DNA of 64,000 nt from Steinernema hermaphroditum (lineage: Eukaryota; Nematoda; Chromadorea; Rhabditida; Steinernematidae), in assembly GCA_030435675.1 (NCBI GenBank), contig CM059621.1, forward strand, positions 17,484,001 through 17,548,000, in the 5' to 3' direction. A model generated the notes under the pieces. It did not search any database. It had not been told where the DNA came from and saw only the letters and a list, made by a program, of their open reading frames with translations. Shown piece after piece: positions 33,901-44,800 of this stretch; within the stretch, counting starts at the first letter, position 1, and each line of letters opens with the position of its first letter. Position numbers and translations under genes: made by a program.

Positions 33901-35133
33901 ATGCGTCTCAATGAAATGCCAAGAGTAAGTGTTCCATGCTTCAGCGCTCTCACAAATTACTTTTCAGTCACTCACCGGTTTTGAGACTCCATTGAAACCC
34001 AGCGAACGCAGCTTTCGCGCCAGAGACAAAACAATCAACAAGCAAAAACGCGAAATCCATCAGTTGAAACAGCGAAACGAGGTATTCAGTGGTTTATACG
34101 AAATTTAATTTATCTGTATCTCGTCAACGTTTGCAATTTCTAATGCAACTTCTTTTTTAGGAACTGGAGCGTAAAAATGAGTCGTATTGCAAACAAGTTG
34201 TAGCTCTGGAAAGCAAGAATGAAGAACTTAGACGTGTAATTGAGGAGAAGAATACGCGGTTCCAAGAGGTGCTGAAAGCTTTCACTACTCTCGAGAAGCT
34301 GAATGTGTTCGAGAGCGAATTACAAAAACGGTCAGTTGGAACGTACTAAACCACTAACGGAAAATGGACTTTTAGCGCAATACTGACGTACAAGAGGAAG
34401 AGCGAGGATCTGGATCTACAAAATCAAAACTTGTTCAACAGGAGCGTGCTCGCAGAGGCAGAAGTGACGAAACTCTCTGCAGCCAATGAGGTGGTCTACA
34501 AACTTGAGAGAAAGATGGATCATGCTTGTTTCAGGAACTGTCCATTCTGAACGATTCACTGCAGGGCGAGAAGTTGGATATGTCAGTATCGTGCACGGCT
34601 GAGAAGCGAGGAAACGAAAGGGCCATTGCTAAGCTCTCGAAAACGATTGATAAATTTTTTGAGCCGGAAGAGGTATGAGGCTTATCATTTTCTCAAGGAT
34701 GTTGGTGATGCCTAGACAGCTAAATATATGTGGCGTTCAGAAGGTGTTCAGGATGTATAATTTTATTGAATTCCGCCTAAAAAATGAAAATCTAGGCGGC
34801 AAAGATCACAAGCTATATTATTACTGGTGACTGAGGATGCGAATTACACCTGCGTTTCAGGGAATTGAGACGGTCATGGAAGAATCGGCCAACATTTTTA
34901 AGGAGGTGGCAGATGTGGAGGAAGAGTTGCTGTTTCGAACGAAGTCCCATTTCGAAAGACGGATTAGTGAACTGCAACTTCGAAAGAGGGCTGTGGCTCG
35001 GGCGGCGTTTCTGGAACAGAAAAGGCGGTTAGAGCACGAAGCTGAACAGTTGAGAAACACGAGGCTCAAGTACTTGATGGTGGTGCTTGCTATCCTTCTG
35101 TTTTTCCTTTCTCTGATTTCAAATATCGCTTAG
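33901..35133 (+). CDS. coiled-coil protein with C-terminal membrane anchor, unrecognised
   Basis: Exons 33901-33924, 33968-34081, 34161-34330, 34376-34490, 34535-34672 and 34861-35133 join in phase to 277 aa. Nearly the whole length is heptad-like and charged (KTINKQKREIHQLKQRNEEL, LERKNESYCKQVVALESKNE), pointing to a long coiled coil. The last 23 residues, starting KYLMVVLAILLFFLSLISNI, form one hydrophobic helix with a two-residue tail, typical of tail-anchored proteins of the ER, outer nuclear membrane or mitochondria. TTTCAG two bases upstream of the ATG is a probable trans-splice site. No family could be named. Position next to MSP is compatible with germline use but does not prove it. 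Confidence 0.8.
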
Positions 35134-35832
35134 AGTTACAACCATTGTTTGTTTATTGTTGTTGCTTAGTGTTGGGATAAACGTAACTTTAGTGAGTTCT
35201 CGCATATGGACACATGTTTTCTGCTTGCATTTGCGTGTTTCTGGGCTAACAATTGTACCCATCTTCGATCGAACTTGAGCTCGTATCACCGATACAAGAT
35301 CGATTGGGGCTGAACCTGCATCGAATAGATAAGAAAATAGACCAACCGAAGTTGTCTAACGAGCATTGTGAACTCAAGCTTGCTAAATCTGGATAATTAG
35401 ACATCAGGAAACTTGCGAAGGTGAAGAACATGAAAAATGTGTCGTTTTCAACCGGTCGCACAGACATTTCCGTCTCCTTTTGGCGTTCGAAAATGATGGA
35501 ATTTGCAAACGAGACAGGAAAATTAGTCTATTACACTCCATGCGACTGGTCTCCCTCTCCGAATGAAGAAGTGACATTTCTGAAATGCTCTGTGGATGTG
35601 CCGGTCTGCAAATCGACCGTAATTTCTGTTCTTTTTCTGTAGCGTGGAGTAACGATAGAACTTGTTTATTTCACGCTCGGAAACATTGGAACACCTTGCA
35701 TACGCACCGTAACCCAGAGCGAACGTCTGCTAACTTGTTCACAGACCAGTTTATTCCCCCACTGACCACGTAGATAGTGCAAAATAGACAATTTAATAGA
35801 CAAGATTTCAATGATTCCATGATCTGTTAGTG
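35134..35832. other. intergenic, nothing recognised
   Basis: About 700 bp between the convergent coiled-coil and LOTUS genes. A short open frame at 35421-35642 has no supporting features. Confidence 0.5.
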
Positions 35833-37927
35833 TTAATTAAGTGCAGAAATGAAAATAAAATCTCCAACATATTCAACACCGAACTGATTATCCGCTTCGA
35901 GCGACTCCAGCAAACCCGCACATATCATACACGGCAGTCCCTGTCCATCCAGCTCTCTCCGAAGGGTCTCAAAATCGACACGGCAGTCAGCACTTTTCCT
36001 AATAACTTCGTAGGCCTAAATCTATACTTTATTGCCAAAAAAACTAGACACCTCCGCCTTACTCTTTTCAGAAACTCTCGGAATGCCTCGTCGTCGGCAT
36101 GTCCGTCCTCGTCCATTTCAATGCTGACTTCGGCGCATGGGAACAGCGACTGCTGCAAGTCAACAGAGACAGAGTCCATGGCGATGTCCAACACTCTCGG
36201 CGGGGCGCAACACTTGAACGATATCTCTTCGTGATACCGCTCACCATGACGCAGATCTCCTTCGACTCCAGAATTTTGAGAACGAACGCCATTGACGAAT
36301 GCACTTTCACAATGCGCCAAAATTTCTGTGACTGCTTGACTTGAGGGGACATCACCATACGCGTGCACAGGTTCACAATAAGCTGTCGACCCATTCTGTT
36401 TGTATTCGTCGATGTATTGGAACGGTTTTGCGTCCGATTTTGCCAAGGCCGAGATGATATCGCCATCAACTTGCACCACACCCTCAAGCATTAGCTTGAT
36501 CGCCGAGAGCACCGAGCGACAATTGCAACCGAGGATTTTGTTCAACTAAACGGGTGGGTGTGAACTAAGAAGTGGATCTTCCCAATTACCAGCTTGACGG
36601 TAAGCGGTATGCCGTATCTATCGACGAAGAGCGTCTTTAATTCAGCGATTGAAAAACTCGGGCGTTCCTTTATCAGCGCGATGAATGACTCCTTCTTTAA
36701 AAAATTTTATTCATAATATGAAAATCAAATTGTAAACATACCGATAACACGATATTGTCGTCGGACGCCATGATCTCTTCGGTAACTTGAGTGTGATGCA
36801 TGGACTTGTATTCAGCTAACACTGGCGGCGGAGAAACTACTGAGGCTGGGTCGGCAGCCACTGCAGATGAGAGGCTTTTCAAAAATCTCAAATACAATTT
36901 CGTACCTTCCATAGCTGATTCTGGTTGATATGACTCTTTGTTGAGTTCCGCGACATTTTCAAATCCAGGTGGAGGCCCAGTAGTTGGAAGGAACTCTTCT
37001 TGTTGTTGTTGATGGTACGAACCATCATACCTATTTCCATAGTAACTCTGCGACGACGATGTTCTATTCTTTCCGGACTGATATCGATTTCCGCTGACAT
37101 ATTCGCCTGTGCCATAGTTACTCCATTGCTGCCGCTGCTGCGCATTTGCTCGAAAACAATTGTCGAAGTTGTATACGCCACGGCCTCTTGAAGACGAACT
37201 TTGATAAGAATTATAGGCTGAGTTATCTAAAATGCGTTAGAAATAACAACGCTGAACCCAATGCGGAACGCAGCCTACATTGATTCTGTACGTCGAAGTT
37301 GTATACGCCATGGCCTCTTGAAGATGAACTCTGATAGGGATTATAGGTTGAGTTATCTGAAAAGAGTTAACAATAACAACGCTGAACCAACTGTTGAACG
37401 CTGCTTACATTGATTCTGCGTGTATCCCATTGAGCTCTGACTTCGCGGTGTATACCATGTGTTCTTAAAACTCGACCCCCCTCCTCTCGAGCTCTGACCG
37501 CGGCTTGCCGACTTCTTCTTCCTGAACGTTCGCAGGTTAAATACACAATCTGGGGTAAAAAGTGGCCTACTTCGATTTCCTGTCTGTGGCATCAACGAGT
37601 GCGGTGACATGACCAGTACTTTTATCAGGTACTATTACGGCATGCCATTTTCTTTGCACCTGGACTAGCATAACGGTGTCGTCACAGTCTAACAGGAGAT
37701 CTTCATGACGATTGTATCCTAGTCTGTGTGTCGGGAATTCTTCATTCCAGTCGGGTCTGTAACATACAAAAGCACATGCGAAACAGTGAACAAGAAACCT
37801 ACTTGAATTCCCTGACAAGCCGATCAATCGGTACTCCATCTTTGCCGGCGTGTATCAGTGAGCTCCGTAGTTTGTCCTTGAAGTCTTTTATAAGTCTTTC
37901 ATATTCGTCATTGGATAACTCGGCCAT
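35833..37927 (-). CDS. LOTUS-domain germ-granule-type protein (MIP/LOTR-like)
   Basis: LOTUS (OST-HTH) domains bind Vasa-type helicases or G-rich RNA in germ granules. Nine exons (37927-37803, 37756-37571, 37521-37409, 37356-37279, 37226-36906, 36860-36742, 36694-36590, 36545-36063, 36015-35833) give 570 aa. LOTUS 1 spans residues ~8-100 (LIHAGKDGVPIDRLVREF, HRLGYNRHEDLLLDCDD, HAVIVPDKSTGHV). A Ser/Gly/Arg/Tyr-rich disordered region with RGQSSRGGGSS follows. LOTUS 2 begins KESFIALIKERPSFSIAELK. The last exon adds a third LOTUS-like segment (VDFETLRRELDGQGLP, GLLESLEAD). Exons 4 and 5 share a tandem-duplicated 5' part. The intron at 36861-36905 is 45 bp and in frame, so retention is possible. 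Confidence 0.85.
37162..37418. repeat. tandem duplication of an exon-intron unit in the LOTUS gene
   Basis: Two units, 37162-37288 and 37292-37418, are 130 bp apart and clearly homologous. Each holds a splice donor, ~50-bp intron, acceptor and the exon reading NSxYNxYQSSSSRGxGVYNF. Differences are scattered substitutions, so the duplication is fairly recent but not brand new. Confidence 0.9.
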
Positions 37928-39399
37928 GATCGCGGAGGCTGCTGAACTGACAACGCAGACAGACAGATGGGTCTCTGAAGAATAGAATTCTGTTTATCTA
38001 ATACACGAATCCATGTATTACGACGCGTGCATATGCTGTTCTGAGGCGCAAGCGACGATCCGTCAATGCTGCACTTCCACGGCAACGCGGCAATGTAGGC
38101 AGCAAGAGCGTTGTGCCGATTTGAATTTGGACGATCGATATCTGCGTAAGGCGCGAAGTCAATCGATTTTTTTCGCAAGCGTTTGCAACGCTCGACGAAA
38201 ATGATCGTGCGGCAAATTTTCACAAGCTCACTGCGTTAGTTTTATCTGTGCTTCTGTTCCATTAATGATTTGCCATTTTCTTTCTGTTCGTTGATCCAAC
38301 TTCGAGAATCACAACGAAAATCAATAGTATGCGGAAGAACAATCTATGACAGACAACCTTCCCCACCTCTCCACCCACTATGAGAGGTCGCCGAGTCAGT
38401 CGAGGTCAATCCCGTGTTACCTTGGCCGTCGAGAAGGGAAGTAAACAAATAAACGACGGCCACCGCCGCCTATGTTTATTCAATGCCAAAAGTAAACCTG
38501 GTGCGCCCTACCTCGTCATCCGATTTTTCACTTCCTCAACCTGACCGTTGCAAATAGTCTAAAAATCAATCTCCGAAAATCTCAAACTGGCGTTCGTGAT
38601 CGAGGTCAATTGCCAGCAGTGCACACTTGCATGCAACACGTAAGAGCTGCTCGAAATCGGGGATGTAGGCAAGGCACACACGTCCTTCCAAAACATGTGA
38701 CGCTGCGCATACAAGCAAACACAGTTCAAACGCTCCGAAAAACAGCAAACTTGTTATGAACGGCATAATTTAACAGAGCAAGCAACTTATTCGAAGCCAC
38801 CGAATTTAGCAAGTGCGTCAATTGCGCAAAGAACACAAGAATTCTGTCAAGAAACCCTAGAGAAACTTCAGCAAACGGCTCCTGGGGCGAGCACAAGCGA
38901 GTTCGTCGATTTATCTTTCTGCGCCTCAGCCCAAATTAACACTTTCTTCCTTTTAGCCCAATCCTCCAAAAACATAGCGCCGCAAGCCCCAAAGTTCCAC
39001 CAGAAGACAAAAACACTGCCTAGAAATCTCAGAGAAATTGCGGCCCTGTGCAAAAGATTCCACCCGATATCTGAACCTGTGAAAAAACCAATTTTTATGT
39101 AATGCAATTTGAATGTGCCACTCAAGTTCTTCGTCACGAGACGAATCACAACTTTCAAATCGTTTTTCCAGAAACTTCCTTCAGACACTGTTCTACAAAT
39201 CCAAGATGTGTGTCTTGGAACTCACGCCTGATTTTTGTCTGTAGACAGGTTTTGTGTCTGGCGGACATTCCAGAAAATTCCATTAGGCCCAACGGAGCGC
39301 TGCCGTCGTTTTTTTTTCACTTGCCCTTGTTGTGCCGCGGACTCTGGACGGCTCGGTCCGGTTTTCGAATTTGCCGCTCTCCCTGTGCTCGCTGTCTGC
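37928..39399. other. intergenic region with weak candidates only
   Basis: Spacer between the divergent LOTUS and BiP genes. Besides the small candidate at 38566-38766, a minus-strand open frame at 38868-39188 reads FWWNFGACGAMFLEDWAKRK but lacks an ATG and family match. Not called. Confidence 0.4.
38566..38766 (-). CDS. possible small secreted protein, uncertain
   Basis: A 66-codon frame from ATG 38766 starts with a hydrophobic, signal-peptide-like segment (MPFITSLLFFGAFELCLLVC), followed by a short chain with several cysteines. No homologue is recognised and no intron supports it. It lies in the spacer upstream of BiP. It may be chance. Confidence 0.25.
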   Translation of the reverse strand: MPFITSLLFFGAFELCLLVCAASHVLEGRVCLAYIPDFEQLLRVACKCALLAIDLDHERQFEIFGD

Positions 39400-39414
39400 T
39401 CGCGCCGTTGACGA

Positions 39415-39421
39415 CACGTCA
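39415..39421 (-). promoter_or_regulatory. UPRE-like TGACGTG core upstream of BiP
   Basis: The minus strand reads TGACGTG, the XBP1/ATF6 UPRE core, about 225 bp upstream of the BiP start codon. Assigned by motif and position. Confidence 0.55.
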
Positions 39422-39449
39422 CACATCGACGTCGACCATCTGACCGCAG

Positions 39450-39468
39450 CCAATCAGCGCGCAGCACG
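39450..39468 (+). promoter_or_regulatory. ER stress response element (ERSE-like) upstream of BiP
   Basis: CCAAT, nine bases, then GCACG matches the ERSE consensus CCAAT-N9-CCACG except for one base. It lies ~180 bp upstream of the BiP ATG, as in other HSPA5 promoters, and implies induction by the unfolded protein response. Confidence 0.65.
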
Positions 39469-39645
39469 TTTGCCAAGACCCCGCCCGCCCAGATAAAAGC
39501 GGTCACAACGGCATCAGTCCATCCGTTTTTCGTTGGTCGATTGGTCGTAATCTCTATCGCTTGTGGATTTTCTTGATCGCGATCGGATTTTTGCGTGATT
39601 TGTGCATGGTCGACTCAGATATTAAATCCAGGTGTTTCGCTTCAG

Positions 39646-41776
39646 ATGAAGGCAGTTTTTGCCCTCGGCCTCGTGGCCCTGCTCGCGATATCTTCAGTTT
39701 ATTCCGATGAAGATGACAGCGAGAAGAAGGACAACAAGTACGGAACCATCATCGGTATCGATCTCGGAACGACGTACAGTTGCGTTGGTGTCTTCAAGAA
39801 CGGACGCGTTGAAATCATCGCCAACGACCAAGGAAACCGAATCACTCCCTCGTACGTCGCGTTCAGTGGTGAAGCCGGAGAACGTCTGATTGGAGATGCT
39901 GCTAAGAACCAGCTCACCACGAACCCTGAGAACACCGTGTTCGACGCAAAGCGTTTGATCGGTCGTGAGTACACCGAGAAAGTTGTTCAGGATGACATCA
40001 AGCTCTGGCCCTTCAAGGTAAGTCACGTGTAACACTGACGTGTCATAACTTTTACATATTGTAGGTCCTTGACAAGTCCAACAAGCCCCATGTCCAGGTT
40101 GCTGTCGGAGACAAAAAGAAGGATTTCACCCCGGAAGAAATCTCTGCTATGGTTCTTGGAAAGATGAAGGAGATTGCTGAGTCGTACCTCGGCAAGGAAG
40201 TCAAGCATGCCGTCGTCACCGTCCCTGCGTATTTCAATGATGCTCAGCGCCAGGCTACTAAGGATGCCGGAACCATCGCCGGTTTGAATGTTGTGCGTAT
40301 CATCAATGAACCTACTGCTGCTGCTATCGCTTATGGCCTTGACAAGAAAGAGGGAGAACGCAACATTCTCGTCTTCGATTTGGGAGGTGGTACATTCGAT
40401 GTGTCTCTCCTCACCATCGACAACGGAGTCTTCGAAGTACTTTCAACTAATGGAGACACTCACTTGGGTGGTGAAGATTTCGATCAGCGTGTTATGGAAT
40501 ACTTCATCAAGTTGTACAAGAAGAAGACCGGAAAGGATATTCGCAAGGATAACCGTGCCGTGCAGAAGCTTCGCCGTGAAGTCGAGAAGGCTAAGCGCGC
40601 TCTCTCTACCCAGCACCAGGTCCGCGTTGAGGTTGAATCTCTCTTCGACGGTGAAGACTTCTCTGAGACCCTTACCCGCGCCAAGTTTGAGGAACTGAAC
40701 ATGGATCTTTTCCGTGCTACCATGAAGCCTGTCCAGAAGGTATTGTGAAAGCTTGTAGCATCCGAAATACTGACGTTGTTGTTTTCAGGTTTTGGATGAT
40801 GCTGACATGAAGAAGGAAGATGTTCACGAAATCGTTCTTGTTGGTGGTTCTACCCGTATCCCCAAGATCCAGCAGCTCATCAAGGAATTCTTCAACGGAA
40901 AGGAGCCTTCGCGCGGCATCAACCCTGATGAGGCCGTTGCTTATGGCGCCGCCGTCCAGGCTGGTGTTATCTCTGGCGAGGAAAGCACTGGAGATATTGT
41001 GCTTCTTGATGTTAACCCGCTCACCATGGGTATCGAAACCGTCGGAGGTGTTATGACTAAGCTCATCACTCGCAACACTGTCATCCCCACAAAGAAGTCC
41101 CAGATCTTCTCGACTGCTGCTGATAACCAGCCTACCGTCACCATCCAGGTGTGATTAGATGTTTAGTACTGATTTACTGACTTAATTTCCTTAGGTGTAC
41201 GAAGGTGAACGCCCCATGACCAAGGACAACCATCTTCTCGGCAAATTCGATCTTACTGGCATTCCTCCTGCCCCTCGTGGTGTTCCTCAGATCGAAGTTA
41301 CTTTCGAAATTGACGTGAACGGAATCCTCCATGTTACCGCTGAAGACAAGGGCACTGGAAACAAGAACAAGATCACGATCACCAATGATCACAACCGCCT
41401 GTCTCCTGAAGACATTGAGCGTATGATCAACGATGCTGAGAAGTTCGCCGAAGAGGACAACAAGGTCAAGGAGCAGGTTGAAGCCCGCAATGGACTTGAA
41501 TCCTACGCTTACACGCTCAAGAGCCAGATTGGAGACAAGGACCAGCTCGGTGGAAAGCTTTCTGAAGATGACAAGAAGACCATCGAAGAAGCCGTCGATG
41601 AGGCCATCTCTTGGCTCGAATCGAACCGCGAAGCCTCTGTTGAGGACCTCAAGCAGAAGAAGGATGATCTCGAAAGCGCTGTGAAGCCCATTATCAGCCA
41701 GTTGTACAAGGACGCTGGAGCAGGAGCGGATGCTGGAGCTGGATCCGAAGACCACGAAGACAAGGACGAGTTGTAA
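39646..41776 (+). CDS. HSPA5: ER chaperone BiP/GRP78 (HSP-3/HSP-4)
   Basis: ATP-dependent Hsp70 of the ER lumen. Exons 39646-40017, 40065-40739, 40789-41148 and 41195-41776 give 662 aa. A signal peptide ([20 protein letters not shown]) precedes the acidic mature start. Hsp70 signatures are [31 protein letters not shown] and [17 protein letters not shown]. The substrate-binding domain and lid follow, and the protein ends KDEL, the ER retrieval signal. ERSE and UPRE motifs lie in the promoter. Poly(A) signal at 41845-41850. Introns are 46-49 bp. Nematodes usually have two BiPs, hsp-3 and hsp-4; which one this is cannot be told. Confidence 0.98.
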
Positions 41777-41844
41777 ATTGGGTAGTACGCTCTTCCTGTA
41801 GTCGATTTCCGTTGTTTTTATTTATTGTTGTGAATATGAATAAT

Positions 41845-41850
41845 AATAAA
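41845..41850 (+). terminator. poly(A) signal of BiP gene
   Basis: AATAAA 69 bp after the BiP stop, only about 40 bp from the convergent end of the channel gene. Confidence 0.65.
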
Positions 41851-41892
41851 CCTAATAAGCCGTTTTAGTGTTTATTGTTGTTTAACATCACA

Positions 41893-44800
41893 TCATACGA
41901 GATACAAATAATATGTCCAGTAGGAAAGGTTGAAAAACAGAAACGATAGTGGGAACGCCCATCGACTCTTCTGGTCAATTCGTTTGGCTTCGTTCCGCGC
42001 TGATATTTTCCTAGAACGGTTACCAATAGGAGCGACAAAGAGGTGAACACCTACTTGTTATGTTTGAGCTGTTTAATCGTCGATACCCATCGATCCCCTT
42101 TCTTCTTCGGGGGTGCCGTCTTTCCCCGAGACCCGTAGTTTCCAGCTGAAACGTCTCTCCCAGATGACTTCAGACTAGACAGACTAGACGCACCAGTGCC
42201 GTTCTGAAGTAGACGAGACCACTTCTCTCGCTCCGGAGACGCGTCTCGTTCGGGGAGCGGGTGCTCCACGTGCGTCCAGTTCGCCAGGCGCTCCGCCTCG
42301 CGTTCGCTGTCCCTCCAGGAGCTGCCGTTATTGTTCTGGTGTTCATCCTGCAGGAGCTGAGACTCAGAATACCAAAAACTGCGCGAGGGTGTGTGTGCGT
42401 TGCTACGCAGTGATCTCGGAAAAGTGAAAAGCCAAACCATGTGATAAGAAGGTGCATTGTGGCGTGAAGAGGAGACCATTGAGGTGCCCGACGAATCGCT
42501 TAGCTTCGCCAGTTCGTTATCGTCGTCTTCACAAAACTGCTAGAAAACGTGTGAGTGAATAGGTGATGTGGAGTGAGTTCTGTTGCTACGGTGGAGTCAC
42601 AGAAAAAGATGAAGGCTTTTGAGGTTCCTTCTTCAAAAACTACAACCTTACCTCAATAAGATGATGATGTTGATCGTGCGAGAGTTTGAACGTCTTGTTC
42701 AGGATTTCTCTGGCACACTGTCCAAAGCTGCTGGCAACACTCTCGCTCTTCGACATGGTCTTCTTGTCGCGCTTCGAGGAGTTTGCTGAGTCGAGGGCGA
42801 TGCCTAGAAATGGAGGCGGTGAGCACGGCAAACGGACTAGGTGCCACAAGGGGACAGAGAGAATGTTAAACGGAAACGACGGAAACGGTTAGTTGTGCAC
42901 GACAGAGTGCAAGGAGGAGAAGGAGGAGGAGGAGGGAAGGACCGTCCGAAGCGGAAACACCGTTGCGACATAAGCAGAGGGCTAAGAGGAGAAGAGAACG
43001 CATTCGCCAAACCCCGAGAAGAACTCACCAAATAGTTCTTCGGTCGAACGGTACATCCGATACTTTCGACCAAAAAATGAGAACGATTAATACAGATACT
43101 TGTGAAGGTTGTAAAGTGAATATTAGAGGTTCAGATGATCGTTTGATTCTGTTGTTATCAAGGTTGAACATAAAGAGTCCCAGAGGCTATACACCACAGA
43201 TTTTGACATTGATTTGCGAGGGAATATCCTCAAATGTCGGCCGAGTAAGGTACACAAATTAGGCGCCTTTTGACGTTTTGGCATGGCGTAAGTAATATCC
43301 TACCTTCTTCCGTTCAGAAGTGTACCCCGATGTGACTAGGACATGCCTTCCAACCCGCATGAAATATGACTATTTTGAAGTTGCTTAAGGTTGAGGCATC
43401 GTATGCTTTTTAAATCAAAAGCATCTTTTTAAATCTCACCCTTTTGCTCGATAAATTTTCAGCTTTACCCCTTAGGATTGGTTATTACTGAATCCCTTTT
43501 CTGTCAAATGTTCTTTTTTGTCATTCAAAATATCCTTGTTTTCACCCCTACCCCGTCTTTACCTTGCCGTTGAGCGTAGTTCACAATGGTAAACTCGATC
43601 ATCACTCCGAAAACGAACCTAAAACGAACCAAAGTCCAAATCTTGTTAGACCATTTGTAGAATGCGATTAGACGACACGTGAACTCACATCATGCATGTC
43701 CCCATCCACACATCGATCGCCTTCATGTAGGACACCTCGGGAAGCGCCATCCGGGCGGCGTTCGCCTGCGTCGACAGCGTTAGAAGCGTCGTGATGGCAA
43801 GGGAAACACGTGCAGGCACCGCTTCCACATCCAGCCAGAAGCTGAGAAGAACATTGAGGATTCGTATGGGCCACTACAGTATACCTGAACCAGGAGATAA
43901 CGACGATTAGTGTTGTTGGCACGTAGGACTGCATCACGTGATGGGTGATTTCCCGTTTTACATAAAACTCCGCTGTTACACAGCTCCAGACGCCTACAAG
44001 AGATGAACAGGAGTACGGTAGCTGAGTAAAGATAGGTGGAGTTTTTGAGCTGCTTCAAGACTGACCTGTGCTGTAATTGCCGTCACAAATCCCTGGTCGG
44101 AGATCGACTATGTGCATGTCGGACATGGCGATGTTCGGATTTCGTGTGATTGGCTCATTGTCACTCCACGCTATCTGCAGCTGCTCGACGTCGTACGCGT
44201 CTAAACAGACGTGTCAGCCGTGTACACAGATTCAGAATTTACAGCTCAGTATCCGAAGATAGCAAGTCTGGTCGTCGAGCGGCCACTTGGCCAGATTCAT
44301 CATGCACATCACCACCATCGATATCCTGGTGTCGTAGAGAATGGACCCGTCCCGTTCGATCCAAATGAGGAAGTTTGGCTGCGTGACCTCGTGGAACTCC
44401 GCTATTCTCGCGTTTGCGAAGTAAATATCTGAAAAGGTACATTTGAAGAGAGAGAATGGGTTACTGAGAGGCTAACGCTAACAACTGTTCATAGCATAGG
44501 ACTTTAGACATGCAAGCTGAACGTCTCATCCAGTGGTGCCGAGTCCGTTTCGGACTGGTTTTCTCAAAGTTTTTAAAAAGTGCGATGTCATTTTTTCCCT
44601 AGAACTTCGCTACCGTCTGTCCGCATCGGTACGATAAAGGCAGATGAACAGCGAAAAAACCATTTGTTCGCCAGCCTCTTGCACCGACGCGGAGAGACGG
44701 TAGCGACTGTATGCGACTCTCATACAGTCGTTTCGGTGTTTTTATAAAGTGCGATGTCATTTCTTCAAAGTGATGTTGTCTCCCAACAATGACCCGCTCG

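Noticed and set aside
38868..39188. 106-codon minus-strand frame upstream of BiP
   Set aside because: Lacks an ATG and recognisable homology; kept only as a note in the intergenic entry.
43030..43075. Possible extra channel exon reading [13 protein letters not shown]
   Set aside because: No AG acceptor gives that frame, and exons 43618-43563 and 42803-42652 join in phase without it.
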